Positions 12,601 to 23,492 of a DNA stretch of 64,000 bases are shown here, one piece after another. A program made the position numbers and the translations under genes. This DNA comes from Gyromitra esculenta. Lineage: Eukaryota > Ascomycota > Pezizomycetes > Pezizales > Discinaceae. The stretch lies in NCBI GenBank assembly GCA_038503075.1, contig JBCAML010000008.1, forward strand, positions 1,054,001 through 1,118,000. Reading direction: 5' to 3'. The notes under the pieces are model-generated. The model ran no database searches. It was not told the DNA's origin and saw only the letters and a program-made list of their open reading frames with translations. The first letter of the stretch is position 1; the number at the start of each line of letters is the position of its first letter.

Positions 12601-13028
12601 GCTTCCCGCTCAGGGGCAGAGAGCGCTCTAATATCCCGCTCACGCTGCCAAAGAACTACTACAGCGATACAGAAGCCCTCAAGACCTCGCTCCGCGGCGG
12701 CGCGCTCACGCGTCCGCGCAGATCGAGACTGCCAACGATGACGAACCCATCGGAGACCGAGTACACGCTCTACCTCGCGGGACCCAACCACGACGACAGA
12801 GACGGACTGGGCGAGAAGTTGTTTGTTGGGAAGCTGAGCGACGGCAACTCGGGCGAGCTGAAACAGAGGGTCGGGTGCAAACTGCGGACACAGCTGAGGC
12901 CTGCGGAGAAGGATGTTAGCGGGATGAGGGTTAAGGAGGTTGCGAAGAGCTTGGAGGAGATGGTGTTGGATATCTTCTTCCCTGATGCTGTCTTGCGGTT
13001 GGAGGTTATGTGGGATGGCGTTGTTTGA
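9680..13028 (+). CDS. OTT_1508-like cytidine/nucleic-acid deaminase family protein with long disordered tail
   Basis: Two exons, 9680-10088 and 10198-13028, give 1079 aa. The intron is GTAGGG...TTGAAG, phase 1, with a TTAAC branch-like site. The deaminase core is readable: HAEIQL (zinc ligand H352, catalytic E354), then GCSKKACYLC (C380 and C383 the likely zinc ligands, C375 preceding), then HGRF and NIYHNWAVP. This His-x-Glu/Cys-x2-Cys pattern with these flanks matches the OTT_1508-like deaminases (Pfam PF14441), common in filamentous ascomycetes and related to bacterial toxin-type deaminases. The substrate is unknown. Residues about 430-880 are Ser/Pro-rich and low-complexity, including a serine run encoded by a (TCCTCA)n repeat. 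A conserved-looking C-terminal piece follows (about 960-1079, from LPKNYYSD to the end). A nearby alternative acceptor AG at 10202 would break the frame. Confidence 0.8.
10089..10197 (+). other. Intron of the deaminase gene
   Basis: This 109-bp intron has donor GTAGGG after codon position 1 and acceptor AAG at 10195-10197. Only this donor-acceptor pair joins the two conserved frames with a standard-looking donor. The frame reads ...VATG-D-QVESDV... across the junction. Confidence 0.65.
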
Positions 13029-14980
13029 AGTGTTTATTGTTTTGTTTTGTTTTGCTTTGGTGCGCACGGTGGGTATGATGGTGTTTTGTTTTGTTTTTTT
13101 CTTCTCTTGTTTATGGAAGATGGAAGGGGGGGGGTTATTGGCACATTCGTCTATACGGGACGGAACACGTTTCATTTGTTTTTTGTTTCTAATGGCGTAT
13201 TTTTATTTGGCGGGCGCGGTTTTTTTTTTAAATGAGTGATGACTTATGATTGGGTATTTGATGACAAAAAAAAAACAGGGCACCACATAAGAGAAAGCCC
13301 TTACTGGGGTGAAGAAGGGAGGGGGGGGCTTGTGTTATGATTGGGGGGAGGGTTTGAAACCCGTGAATTACTTGTATTTTTTTTTTTTTCTAAAAAAAAA
13401 AGAGAGAGAGAGGATACCTACCTAGTTAGTTAGTTTAGACAGAGGTGTTTAGGGAAGATTGCTGGCAATTTTTTTTACTTTTACCTAATCAAGAGATATT
13501 TATTTTTGCTACCTGTTGCTTCCTTCGTTCGCAATCGCAGAGTGATGACTGGAGTGGCAATGGGCGATGTTCATAATCCGTCACTCGGGTGTTTTACAGG
13601 GGGGGGAGGAGGTGTTAGAATGAGGATAAGTAAGGGTGAGTGAGTGGTTGTAGATAGCTGGTGGAAAGGCCACTGGATAGAAATTCGGTGTTGACTCATT
13701 GAAACTGTGTATTGGTGCGAATATCCTCTGCGCCGTGTGTGGAGAGAGAGAGAGAGAGAGGAAGAAGTTGATTTGATGTCGTCAGGTAATATTTGTTGGG
13801 CACGATCTGAATGTGACTTGCGAAGGGGGAGGGGGAGGGGGCCTTGTTTAATTGAGTATGTATGTATGTATGTAGGTATGTGATGGGATGATTGTGGTTC
13901 TTGGTTGTTGTTCTAATTGGATTGCACGAGGCAATGCGCACTGCACGTTGAGTGGGTACGGTACAGGGAAACAGTGGCTTTTCCTACCCAGCCTTGGGGA
14001 CAATAAACAACCAGCCCCTCCACCCCACCCCACCACCACCCCACATATGTATATCGATATCTGAACATCGTTTTTGGTCACATTGCTAGCAGTCGATCGA
14101 GTGATCTTTCATATACTGAAATAGACCGTATCTACATGTATCTACCCTTTCATGGGCAGGAGAAAGAAAGAAAGAAAGAAAGAAAGAAAAGTACTCATCC
14201 CAGCACAGTCTCGTATCGATACTAACTAAAACAAACCATAATGGATAGGGAAAGAAAAAGAAAAAAAAAAGCAAACCCTATCGATCCATTGCATCGATCA
14301 CCATTTCCCCCAAAACATAATATCATCTCTTTCTTATTAGACTTTTCGGACAGCACATGTGAAAGTAAGCGAGTAGAGCTTGAGAGCGCACATATTGCGC
14401 ACAGAAGGGATACATGTATTATACCACGACTGAACATATTGGCGCCTGGCTTCCTTCCCCCCCAGCCTGTCTTGGTCCCGTGCGTATGACAAATCTATCT
14501 GTCTGTCTGTCTGTCTTGGTCCCGTTATGGATCTGTTTGTTTTGTATGCGCGAGACCCGTTGTAGACTCATCTCGAGCTCAAGCGATCTCTGTAGTCATC
14601 TTATTGATGTCTTTCAAATTAGTCTAGACACTGAGGTTTTCGGCTACAGACCTAATGCCCAAAGCGCTTGACTATTGTCACAAGTGACCAGAGTGTTGAA
14701 GCCACTAATCGGGAACCGATAAAATAAAAAATGTAGTCGAGTGATAATTTGTGATTCACATCGCACCGGCGAACAGACTCACACGGCTAAGTGCTATTGA
14801 AGGGCCATCAAGTAGACCGCAATAATCGCCTTGGTGAAGTGAATGCAGCTTAGACTCAACTAGGCGTAGGACTTGAGGCCTGGACGCGTAGATGTCTCCG
14901 GCCATATGCATAGGCTGTCCGTCCTATCCCAGCAGACACAGAAGTGAACACCTCTGCTCCGCAGGTCAGGCAGAGGAAGA

Positions 14981-15117
14981 TACTCGGAGCAGGCATGAAG
15001 AACCTGAACATAACTTTTGCTGCCAGCGATTATTGATTCGTTCTCAGCTAGCACATCGACAGATTGATTGACCAACTCGCACTCGCATGTTCAGATTCTT
15101 CATGCCTGCCCCGAGTA
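14981..15117. repeat. Inverted repeat with 31-bp arms
   Basis: The left arm (14981-15011) and right arm (15087-15117) are reverse complements with about two mismatches, separated by a 75-bp spacer. The 137-bp unit could fold into a long hairpin. It contains no ORF of note. It may be a small MITE remnant or a hairpin RNA locus. I saw no clear target-site duplication. Confidence 0.6.
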
Positions 15118-16225
15118 CATATCGAGAAAAAAACGTCAATGGCTGGCTACCAAGTGGATAGAGCCATATCCTATGGCAGACTAAAGCATGTCTATCGTAT
15201 GACTTATACCGGTAACCTTTATCGACCCCCGCGAGTCAAGATAATTGGCTGTATAAAAAAACACTTGAAATCTACACTTCTCCCAGCTCACCAGATTGCC
15301 CCAGTCTCTTTCCAAATCTGTCTCGGGATACATAGATAAATAAAGCAGATTATGCACCACGTACCAGGTCATCAATGTCATATTTCAGCATGGGCTGGCT
15401 ACATATACCCGGGAGACGACGAATTCGAAGCAAGAGTGAGAGTGAGAGAGTGAGTTACGACGACGACGACGACGACAACACATTGAAAAAGAACCTAAAT
15501 GAAACAGTCATCACACACACACAGTGGAGCAGAGATCCAGTGGGACAAGTGACTAACTAGATCCGGGGTAAAAATACCCAACCTCTTAAAGACTATCCAT
15601 CGCTTGAGATGACGAGTAGAGTCGCAATAATCAGCCAAGTCATTAACATCCATATTCCTGTCTGTGGTGAGAGGACGGAGATCAATTCCTGGGTTTAGCC
15701 ATTGCCTCATCATTACAAATGTACACATGCATCCCCTTGCACGACCCGTAGCGAGTGTTTTATTTTTATCCTAAGCCCTACGATATCCACTCTGAAGTCA
15801 AGCACGCGATACTAAGGTATTCTTTAGCCATACCATTCAATTTTTCCTGTCTTCGGTCGGGGTGTGTGTCTTTGTTTTAAAAAATCTCATCCCATTCGCT
15901 GAAGAGATTCTGCGTATCTTCTAGGCGGAAGGCTGTTTGTTACCCCAAGATTTAGACCGAAGCTTGCATTTCACAGGGAAGAGAGGCCTCCTACGGTACA
16001 GCACCGAGAAGGCGGGTGGAATTGGCACGGTATTCGCACATCATTCTCATGGCTGTGGGAGTAAATCGGTAGTGCTACAGTCACCCTACATCTTCTAACA
16101 ACATGGTACCAAAAACACACCACTTTCCGGTACTGTAGTATGCAGGAACAGCAAAAGTAGCATTGACTGACCATCCGAGACCTAAATGTTAACAGAATTA
16201 GTTTCACTCTCAGTGCGCTGGAAGA

Positions 16226-16288
16226 CCATGGTACCCTTGGGTGCGTGAATGACAAATCTATCTATCTATCTATCCATGGTACCCTTGG
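16226..16288. repeat. 15-bp direct repeats flanking a short spacer with an ATCT microsatellite
   Basis: CCATGGTACCCTTGG occurs at 16226-16240 and again at 16274-16288. The 33 bp between them end in an (ATCT)n tetranucleotide run. It is probably a local duplication. Confidence 0.7.
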
Positions 16289-17212
16289 CATCAGCGTGGA
16301 ACATCGCAAGGTCAGATTTCTACACAGCAGTTCTGAACAAGGGATACGATATGCCCCAAAGTAGTCCAACCAACCCACTTGGTTCTTCTCTCCCTGAAGG
16401 CACATACTTTGCGAATTGATATTTTCTAGACTTTTCTAAGCTCGTCCCACTATTAACTCTTATGAGCTCCCCCCCTCCCCCCTCCTCGATTCACTAATAA
16501 TATATTCCCGGTTACGCAATCCAATTACACGCCAGTTTACAAAACTCCCATGCGCACCCCGAGCCGTTCGTCGAGACAGCCTTTGTTTTGTTACATATAA
16601 GTTATTTGTTGTTGTTTATTCATTAGGTACATTCAACCCGAAGGTTATGGTACTTGTTACATATAAGGCTGAGCAGTAGTAAGTCCAACCCCCCCCCCAC
16701 TGTTCTATACTCTAAACACCTACCTGGGTGAGTCACGGCTGTTAGCACTCACTACAGCAGGTAAAAGATGAGTCGTGGTTTTATTTATTTCAACAAGTCT
16801 AGGACCTAGGTATCAACTGAACTGAGCAAGGAATGCCACAATCTCTCTCTCCCTCTCTCCCTCTCTAGCTTCTAAAGAAAAGCAACTACAAATGAAATAA
16901 CGAACATATCCTCCTATTTCCCCACACTACCTAAAAACCGCGCTTGTCAACCGTCCCCCCTTCCCCCCTTCCCCTCCTCCACCCTCCACCCCCTCAGATG
17001 GCCAAACAAACATATATGTATGTACGTATGTATGTAAATACTCCCCACTCAGGAAATCAAGTACCCAAAATCATCGTCACAACCGCCCCCTTCGCAGATA
17101 GAGATGCATATTACCAACCAACCAACCAACCAGCCAGCACAGCTAGCACAGCCTTATTTTTTTTTTTTTTTATGGGGTAGAAAAACGTCCGCGAGCTTAA
17201 ATTTTTTTTCGC

Positions 17213-17232
17213 ACCGAGTGATAGTTCGTGAT
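17213..17232 (+). repeat. Copy A of the dispersed ACCGAGTGATAGTTCGTGA motif
   Basis: This is one of four near-identical copies in the window (others at 22996, 54649 and 60656, all on the + strand), matching over about 19 bp and continuing ATCG in copies A and B. It lies in intergenic DNA. Its function is unknown. Confidence 0.5.
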
Positions 17233-18308
17233 CGATGAACCCCCATACACACATCCGTACGGCTGTTCACGCCTTCATAATCATAACGCGCCCTGAAACC
17301 CAACAACTCAATAACCCCAACCCAGCCCACATCCACATCCACCTCCACCTCCATAAAAACAGAAAAAGGCACAAAAAGGCACAACTCACATCATCACATG
17401 TCATCCTACTCAACCAACCCCTTAACACAAAAAAAAAAAAGGGTCACCAAACAACCCAAGAAAAAAAAATTTCAAGCAACTAATTCAATTAGTTACCCCC
17501 CCCCCATAAAACACCAGCTAACCAACCGGTCAAATGCATACATCTCAAGCTTTCTTTTCTTTTCGTTTTTTTTCCCAGCGCCATTTCAATTGTAGCTACC
17601 AGAAACTTAAAACTAAACATGATACTTTCTTTCATCCTCCTAGCCCACCTCGAGCCCCCCCCCTCTCCAGTGACATGACCGCGAGCCATCACAAAAAAAC
17701 GAGGGCATAAAGTTGGAAAGGCAAGAAAGAGGTAGATAGAAAGATCAAGAGAGGAAGAGAGGAGTTTGATAAAAAGGGGAGCGGATGGCAATTCATAAAG
17801 TAGAGCAGGTGATGGAGCTTCAAAACCCTCAATCAAGAAGCTCGTTAAAGAATTGATGGGAAAAAAGGTATCAAAATGATGAGAAAAAAATATCGGAAAT
17901 TTTCGGGATCAAAAAAGAAAAAAAAGCAAAACCCTCAACACCCGATCCGAGAAAGAAACCCATGATCCCTACATCCCTGGGGGGAAGAAAAAAAAAAGAT
18001 AAATAAATGGGGAGAGGAAAAACGGCTGGCAAAAGACCAAGAAGGATCTGAAGAATCAACGGGGAGGGATACAGAAAAGCGATACAGGAGAGGGAAAAAA
18101 AAAAGCAAAACCTTCTATTACCCCCCACGATCTATGCAAAACCATTGACCTTTCCATGCAAAAAAGAAAAAAAAAATTCCCCCAGGTTGCAAAAAAAAAC
18201 CCCCCATGCAACGTTAAACATTCTAACTTTTCCGATCCCAAATTTGCCCCCAGAGAAACGCCCAATTTCGTGAAAACTTTTTCGTAACATCATCATAAGC
18301 TGTCATGG

Positions 18309-21196
18309 TCATTCGCCGACACCCATCTCGCCACCGAGCCATCCAACAAGCCCTTCAAGCATGCCTGTGCAATCTTCGAATTCCCCATTCAATTCAAATG
18401 CATCCTCCTCCTCATCCATCTCGCTAGGAAGCCACTCATCATACGACAAGCCCTCCCTTTCCTTCCCTTTCCCTTTGCAATCATCCCACTCCCTCTTCCG
18501 CTTCCTTTCGAACATACCCATACCCATGCTGGTGTCTATGACTTCCTCCACGTACCTCATCACCTTCAGCTCCCCCACAGGGTTCAACACCTCGCCGCAT
18601 TGATCCGCCAGCGCCTGCTTCGCACGAGCTGACTCGCCGTCGAGACCATATTCCTCAGCCTCCGCATCCCAGCGGTCCCAGCGATACGTGTTGTCCCGAT
18701 TACTAAGGATGTCGGGCGGGCCAGGCATAAGTAGCATTTCTTCACGCCAATCGCATTTCTGGTGATGGGAGTCGAGAAAGTGTTCCATAAGGGTAGGGAT
18801 ACTCTGCACGCCTTCCCAGGTGCGAAAGCAGGTATTGCACACCATGGTATCATGGTAGAACCACGCTGGAGCTTTACGGTCCTGCTCACACAGTCGGATA
18901 AACTCGTAGTACAGCTCGTTGAATTCCACTCGTTTGTAGCGTTTGAAGTCTGAAACCATCTTACGAAAGAAGAGGGAGAATCGGAAAAACGGCGGGACCT
19001 CGATATCGGATACTTGGGCGATGATGCGGGAGATCAGGTCGCGCGGGGTTGTATGCGGTTTCTGAAACTTGGCGGAAAGGCTATTGCTACTGTTGAACAT
19101 GTAAATTGGGTCCTCTCTTGACGTGCCTGGCTTGCGCGGTTTCCGAGGTCTGCTAGACGCGATGGAAGAGGACGAGCAAAGCGAGAGTTGTTGGCGTAGG
19201 CCTTTGTCTTTGAGTACTTTCGGGTTGAAATTAGGTCCAGTGGAAGAAATAGGTATTTTCTCAGGCCAGTCAGCACCGTCCCAGTTAGGGACCGGTCTTT
19301 TGTAGATAACTTTCTCCTCGGCAGCAAACTCAACGGGTTTCCTGGCTAGACGTTTTATTGCGGGTTCTTCGTAGTGTTCCGAGGCGAGATGGAAGACGAT
19401 CTCCTCCCAAGTACCAGTTTCACGACAATAATCACAGTAGAACTCGGCATTCTTGAAGTTCCTAATCGCCGCTTCAAACACCTCCTCCCAGAGAAAGTAA
19501 AGCGCCCTAAACGGAAGCTGCTGGTCCGGATTCTTCTCATACCACCTGGATCTACAGAACTTCATCGCCTCGAGTACGAAACTCTGCGCACGCGCAGGGT
19601 CATTGAGTAACTGTCCACCTTCCTTTTCTGCGAACCATCGTGCAAGCCTCACCAGCTCCCACATGGCAAGACGGAGCTTCCTCAAATTGTGGTTGTCACG
19701 TATTTCGTCGTTCCTGGCCTTTTTCCGAACGAGTTTGTATAACCTATGCGCGGACTCCTTGACCTCCTGTTGATCTTGATACTGTGCTTCTGCCTTAGTC
19801 CTCTCACTCGTGATCTTTGTCACGAGAGTTTTCCACCCACGATCAGTAAGGACGCTACCGGCCTTCAATGCGGTCTGGTAAGACGGGATGAGTTCGAGAA
19901 CGCCGTCTGCGATCGGTGGGGTGAAGTATTGTTTACATTTCTCCGGTATCGAGATAAGACGCTGTCTGCGGATCTCAGCAAGCTCTTCGCGGCGGGCTGT
20001 TGTTTCTGTGTGCAGCATGAGGACGTGTGAGCGATCTGCAAGAAGCAACACAGTAGCCCTATTAGAAGGGCGGGGTTCTTGAAAAGTTTAGAGGGAATAC
20101 CTTGGCGTTCAAACTCACACATCTTTACCGCAGTTTCCATTTGTGCTTTGACCTTTTGGCTTTCCACCTCGAGGAAGAATGCTAACGCTCCTGGGTTCTC
20201 GAGATCCAGTCTCTTGTGCTTGTCGTACTCGACACGGAAGGCTTCCACTTCGCCCTTCCAGTAGCAGGGGTCGCCACCCCCGAGGCCGTAGTAACTTCCG
20301 CGTTGGGTAGAAACGAATTTACCTATGAAGAATAGGTCAAACTGTTAGTTTACAGAAACCAGGGGAAATTAACAAGTTCAACACTAGTGGAATTGCTTTA
20401 CCAGAAACGAAGCAATGTCTCAAGCAAATCAATGCATTACTAACAAAATCATGTTCTCCAACGATCTCATCAGCCTACACATGTTTGTTAGCATCAAACT
20501 CGACAACCAAACCCCCCCCCTCACAGATTTCAAGAATCCGTAACATACCCTAATCCTATTCTCCTTGAAGCAATTCGCGCAAAGCCTTATGCCCCAAGTC
20601 CAGTAACACTTCTTGAACCTCGGAGCCCCACAAATCTCGCACCCAGACCCCTTCCACAGATGCCACATGTAGCTTTCAGGAAATCCATACATGGGCTCTG
20701 GGTAATCGGGGAACGTATTCTGCCTGCTCTTGGCCCACAGCTTCTCGTCATCGATGAACGCCTTGAAGCTCGAATTGACACGACGGAGCTTCGCCAGCTG
20801 TGACGGTGGACAGTACGAGAATATTTCCAGCCAGATCTCAAACGGGATATGGGAGGAGATTGGTTTCGATTTCTTTGTCGATTTACGCATATTGTTTGCC
20901 GTGGTGGTGGTGGTGGTGGTGGTGGTGGCAGCAGCAGCAGATTTCCATGATTTGGGGACGGTGAGAGCAACGACGTTGTTGTTGTTGTTGTCTGTGGTTG
21001 TGGTGATGGTGGTGACGAGGGCAGAGACCTTACGACGCTTTGCAGGAGGTGCAGGCGTGCAGTCGGGAAGCAGCACCACGTCTAGTCCAGCTCGCCCATC
21101 GTCGTGGGTTTGAGTGCCCCAATGCTCGCTGCCACCGCTGGTGAAGCCTGTGGAATCCCAGTAGCCCCAGCCCGAGTCGGCTAGAGTGGTCATCAT
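18309..21196 (-). CDS. F-box protein with CxxC zinc motif and two C2H2-like fingers
   Basis: Four exons on the minus strand (21196-20549, 20474-20402, 20322-20101, 20035-18309) give 889 aa. All three introns have clean GT-AG borders and matching phases. The first ATG in the long frame is at 21196 (a longer frame starts only with GTG). Residues about 70-105 contain Asn and Thr runs encoded by microsatellites. An F-box (IPFEIWLEIFSYCPPSQLAKLRRVNSSF) spans about 113-155. It is followed by a paired C-x2-C motif (C186/C189 and C206/C209) in CEICGAPRFKKCYWTWGIRLCANC, frequent in fungal F-box proteins of this type. Further on are two C2H2-like fingers, C515/C518/H530/H535 and C714/C717/H733/H738. 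The C-terminus is acidic. By family knowledge the F-box would bind Skp1 in an SCF ubiquitin ligase. The substrate is unknown. Confidence 0.85.
20036..20100 (-). other. Intron 3 of the F-box/zinc-finger gene
   Basis: A 65-bp intron with donor GTATTC and acceptor CAG, phase 1. It joins ...CEFERQ to DRSHVLML.... Confidence 0.8.
20323..20401 (-). other. Intron 2 of the F-box/zinc-finger gene
   Basis: A 79-bp intron with donor GTAAAG, acceptor ATAG and a CTAAC branch site, phase 1. It joins ...RHCFVSG to KFVSTQRG.... The exon on its 5' side is only 73 nt. Confidence 0.85.
20475..20548 (-). other. Intron 1 of the F-box/zinc-finger gene
   Basis: A 74-bp intron with donor GTATGT, acceptor TGTAG and a GCTAAC branch site, phase 0. 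It joins ...KENRIR to ADEIVGEHD.... Confidence 0.85.
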
Positions 21197-22645
21197 GGTT
21201 TGTTGTTGAGTCTGGCTAGATGGATGGTTGTGACTCTTGTTTGCTGCTCTCACCTACCGAGGAGGGAGGGAGGGAGGGAGGGATGTTATAGATAGTGGTG
21301 GGGCAGTGGTGGGGGTGAGGGAGAGGAGAGAGGGGATAGAATAGAGAGAGGAAAAAATAAAGCCTCTTTTCTTTTTTTGTTTTTTCTTCTATTCTCTGTC
21401 ACTCTCTTTTTTTTTTGAATGGACTGCTCCGAGGCCAAAAAAAAAAAAGAAGACGAGTAGACTGACGATTGTCAGGCAGCGAGGGGCGGAAAAGAAGAAG
21501 CAGACGGGCAAAGCGAAGGTAAATAGAGGGGCAGGCAGAGGGGCAGGCAGAGGGGAGAGGGGCAGAGGGGCAGAGGCTTCCCTAAACGTAGGCAGAAAGA
21601 GCAGACCAGATTCTGCGGGGCAGTTTTGAACGGTGGACAGACAGACGGGTCTCTGCAGGCTGTAGGGGAAGACGGATTTGCGGGGGATCGTCTATCGCTT
21701 ATCGAGCCTCCTGCCAAGAAGGCGCGCAGCGAATTCTTCCGGGAAGGAGAGTGAACGTGGACGGCTGCAGTTGGTGGTCCGACAAGCCCTGGAGGCTGCT
21801 GGTGCTGGTGCTGGTGCTGGTGGTGGTGCTGGTGGTGCTACGGCTGATGCTGTGGTGGGAAAAGCACACATGTTCTGTTCTGTCCGTTAGCCAGAACCCC
21901 GTCCACCCGCAAGCCGAGACGCTGCTGTGATTGGCGGTGGCGAGGGCGAGGGCGAGGGCGAGGGTGGAGAGCGAGGGCAGGCGGTGGGCGGGCGTGGGCG
22001 GTGGGCGGTGGGACGTTACAAGGGATCGCGACATGGAGTGTCGTGGGCTCCGTCCATCGGGATCATCGTGAAAGGCAGCGCAATGTACGCAGCATGTAGC
22101 CAGAGCACAGCACAGCACAGACAGACAGGACAGCATGTACAACACAGGTGGGTATCTTGGTTGTGGGGAGGATCAGGCAGCTCAGCAGAAAAGCCGGAAT
22201 CCGGCTAGTCAACGCGGGCACAGAGCCGCCCGCTCAAAGAAGAAGGTTGGCTGCCCGTGTCGTGCTATCGACACACGGTCAATGATACTTTAGGCGATCA
22301 ACTGGCAGGAGAACAAGGAACGGGCAAGTGCGAACCCCATCAGAGTGGGGACAGCAACGCTTGCCCACCCCCCGTTATTGCCCTACCCCCCCCTACTGCC
22401 GCCTTGGTCGTGATGGTATCCCCCCTCTCTCATTGTTATTACTCTCCACTATTACTCCACCCTTCCAGTCCTCCGGTAATCCCGAAGGCGTGATCTCAAG
22501 AAGGCTGTTTGATTCTGATCCACAAGCGCCTCCGCAACAGCCCCTGCAATCGACACGAAAGACAACTCAGCACCGCCGATGAAGCCTAACCCTCGCCGGT
22601 CACGTGTGTGGATTAGGGTTACGGCTCCTCCAAGGCTCGCGGCTC

Positions 22646-22653
22646 TATAAAAG
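22646..22653 (+). promoter_or_regulatory. Orphan TATA box (TATAAAAG)
   Basis: TATAAAAG sits in a locally GC-rich context. About 22 bp downstream is a short perfect hairpin (TGACGG/CCGTCA, about 22671-22688). The nearest + strand ATG called as a gene is 840 bp away (ankyrin gene at 23493). It may therefore drive that gene with a long leader, or an unrecognised non-coding transcript. Confidence 0.35.
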
Positions 22654-22995
22654 CCACGCCATGTAATAATTGACGGATTAGGCCGTCAGGGAAACAGGCC
22701 ACGGGCTTAAGGCTCACGCTGCGATACCCGGTACGCGCCTATTGCCAGCTCTTCCACCCAAGCCTTATATTCAACTCTGATATGACACGAATATCTCTCT
22801 AATCTAACACCCATGTCGCAGCTGTATCACTCCCGGGGAGCCTCATGAACACCCCCAAAAGAAAAATACATATCACGGAAAAAACAAACTTCATATTTTC
22901 CATGCAGCCGGTGCTGCAAATCCTCAGGCAACAGGCATATGCACGAATTGACCTCACGCCATCAAGCGCGATACCCGGAAACCAGCTCAACTGAG

Positions 22996-23017
22996 ACCGA
23001 GTGATGGTTCATGATCG
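22996..23017 (+). repeat. Copy B of the dispersed ACCGAGTGATAGTTCGTGA motif
   Basis: It reads ACCGAGTGATGGTTCATGAT, two differences from copy A, and shares the following CG. It lies about 480 bp upstream of the ankyrin gene start at 23493. Confidence 0.5.
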
Positions 23018-23492
23018 TATGTACCTCGATGCAGGTTATAGGATTACTAACAATGTCTGAGATAACGGATCCCCGTCCTCACATTTCCCGATATGTCGAC
23101 CCCCTGGGATTTTGTGGAGCACCCCTCCCAAAGCGAAGGCCAGCTTGCCTCAATTCCAATGCAGCATCAGGGACTTTGCGCTTTTGAGCCAGCCCTGGTT
23201 TTTTGACCAATCGGAAGCTGGTTTGCACCAATCAAATCGCTAGAAATCGGGGCTAGATCTATTTGCGCAGAGTCTCTATTATCCTCCAAGGACAAAAGGG
23301 GGTGCAGATACATGTTCAACATACCAGGTGTGCTCTCCAGTGTCAGCTGCAATCCATATACCACGACATTCACCTCCAGCCCACTCCCCCAATCTCCAAT
23401 GCCCGCGACCGTCCGTCTTGTCAACTCTCTGATAGCAACCCTGAAAACAATATCGCCGGCGAATAGCACCAGTAACAACAGCAGCAGCAGCA

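Larger units (their letters stand above)
13029..18308. other. 5.3-kb intergenic tract without genes
   Basis: No protein gene or RNA gene could be supported. The tract is full of simple sequence: A, T, G and C homopolymers, GA repeats near 13742, TGTA repeats near 13857, GAAA repeats at 14161-14190, CTGT repeats near 14491-14515, GAC repeats near 15458-15477, and C-rich runs near 16690 and 16960. It also holds two TACATGTA copies (14133-14140, 14411-14418), an inverted repeat (14981-15117), a pair of 15-bp direct repeats (16226-16240, 16274-16288) and one copy of the ACCGAGTGATAGTTCGTGA motif (17213). The last three are listed separately. Confidence 0.6.
21197..23492. other. Intergenic region between two divergent genes
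   Basis: This region holds the 5' sides of the F-box/zinc-finger gene (-) and the ankyrin gene (+). It contains purine-rich and pyrimidine-rich runs near 21250-21440, a GCTGGT-type hexanucleotide array at about 21799-21840 and a GAGGGC array near 21943-21965. An orphan TATA box lies at 22646 and motif copy B at 22996 (both listed separately). Frames of up to 148 aa near 21.7-22.2 kb are low-complexity and lack a supported start, so I do not call them genes. Confidence 0.55.

Noticed and set aside
11933..12643. 236-codon frame antisense to the deaminase tail
   Set aside because: Shadow of the low-complexity Ser/Pro region, with no motif.
13230..13290. GTGATGA words considered as C boxes of a C/D snoRNA
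   Set aside because: No paired terminal stem or D box at a suitable distance could be found.
21196..21253. Longer N-terminus for the F-box/zinc-finger protein starting at 21253
   Set aside because: The codon at 21253 is GTG and the first ATG in frame is at 21196, in good context.
22580..22625. Telomere-like CCTAACCC and TTAGGG words, considered as a telomerase RNA template or telomeric relic
   Set aside because: Single short words with no tandem array and no template-like repeat of more than one unit.
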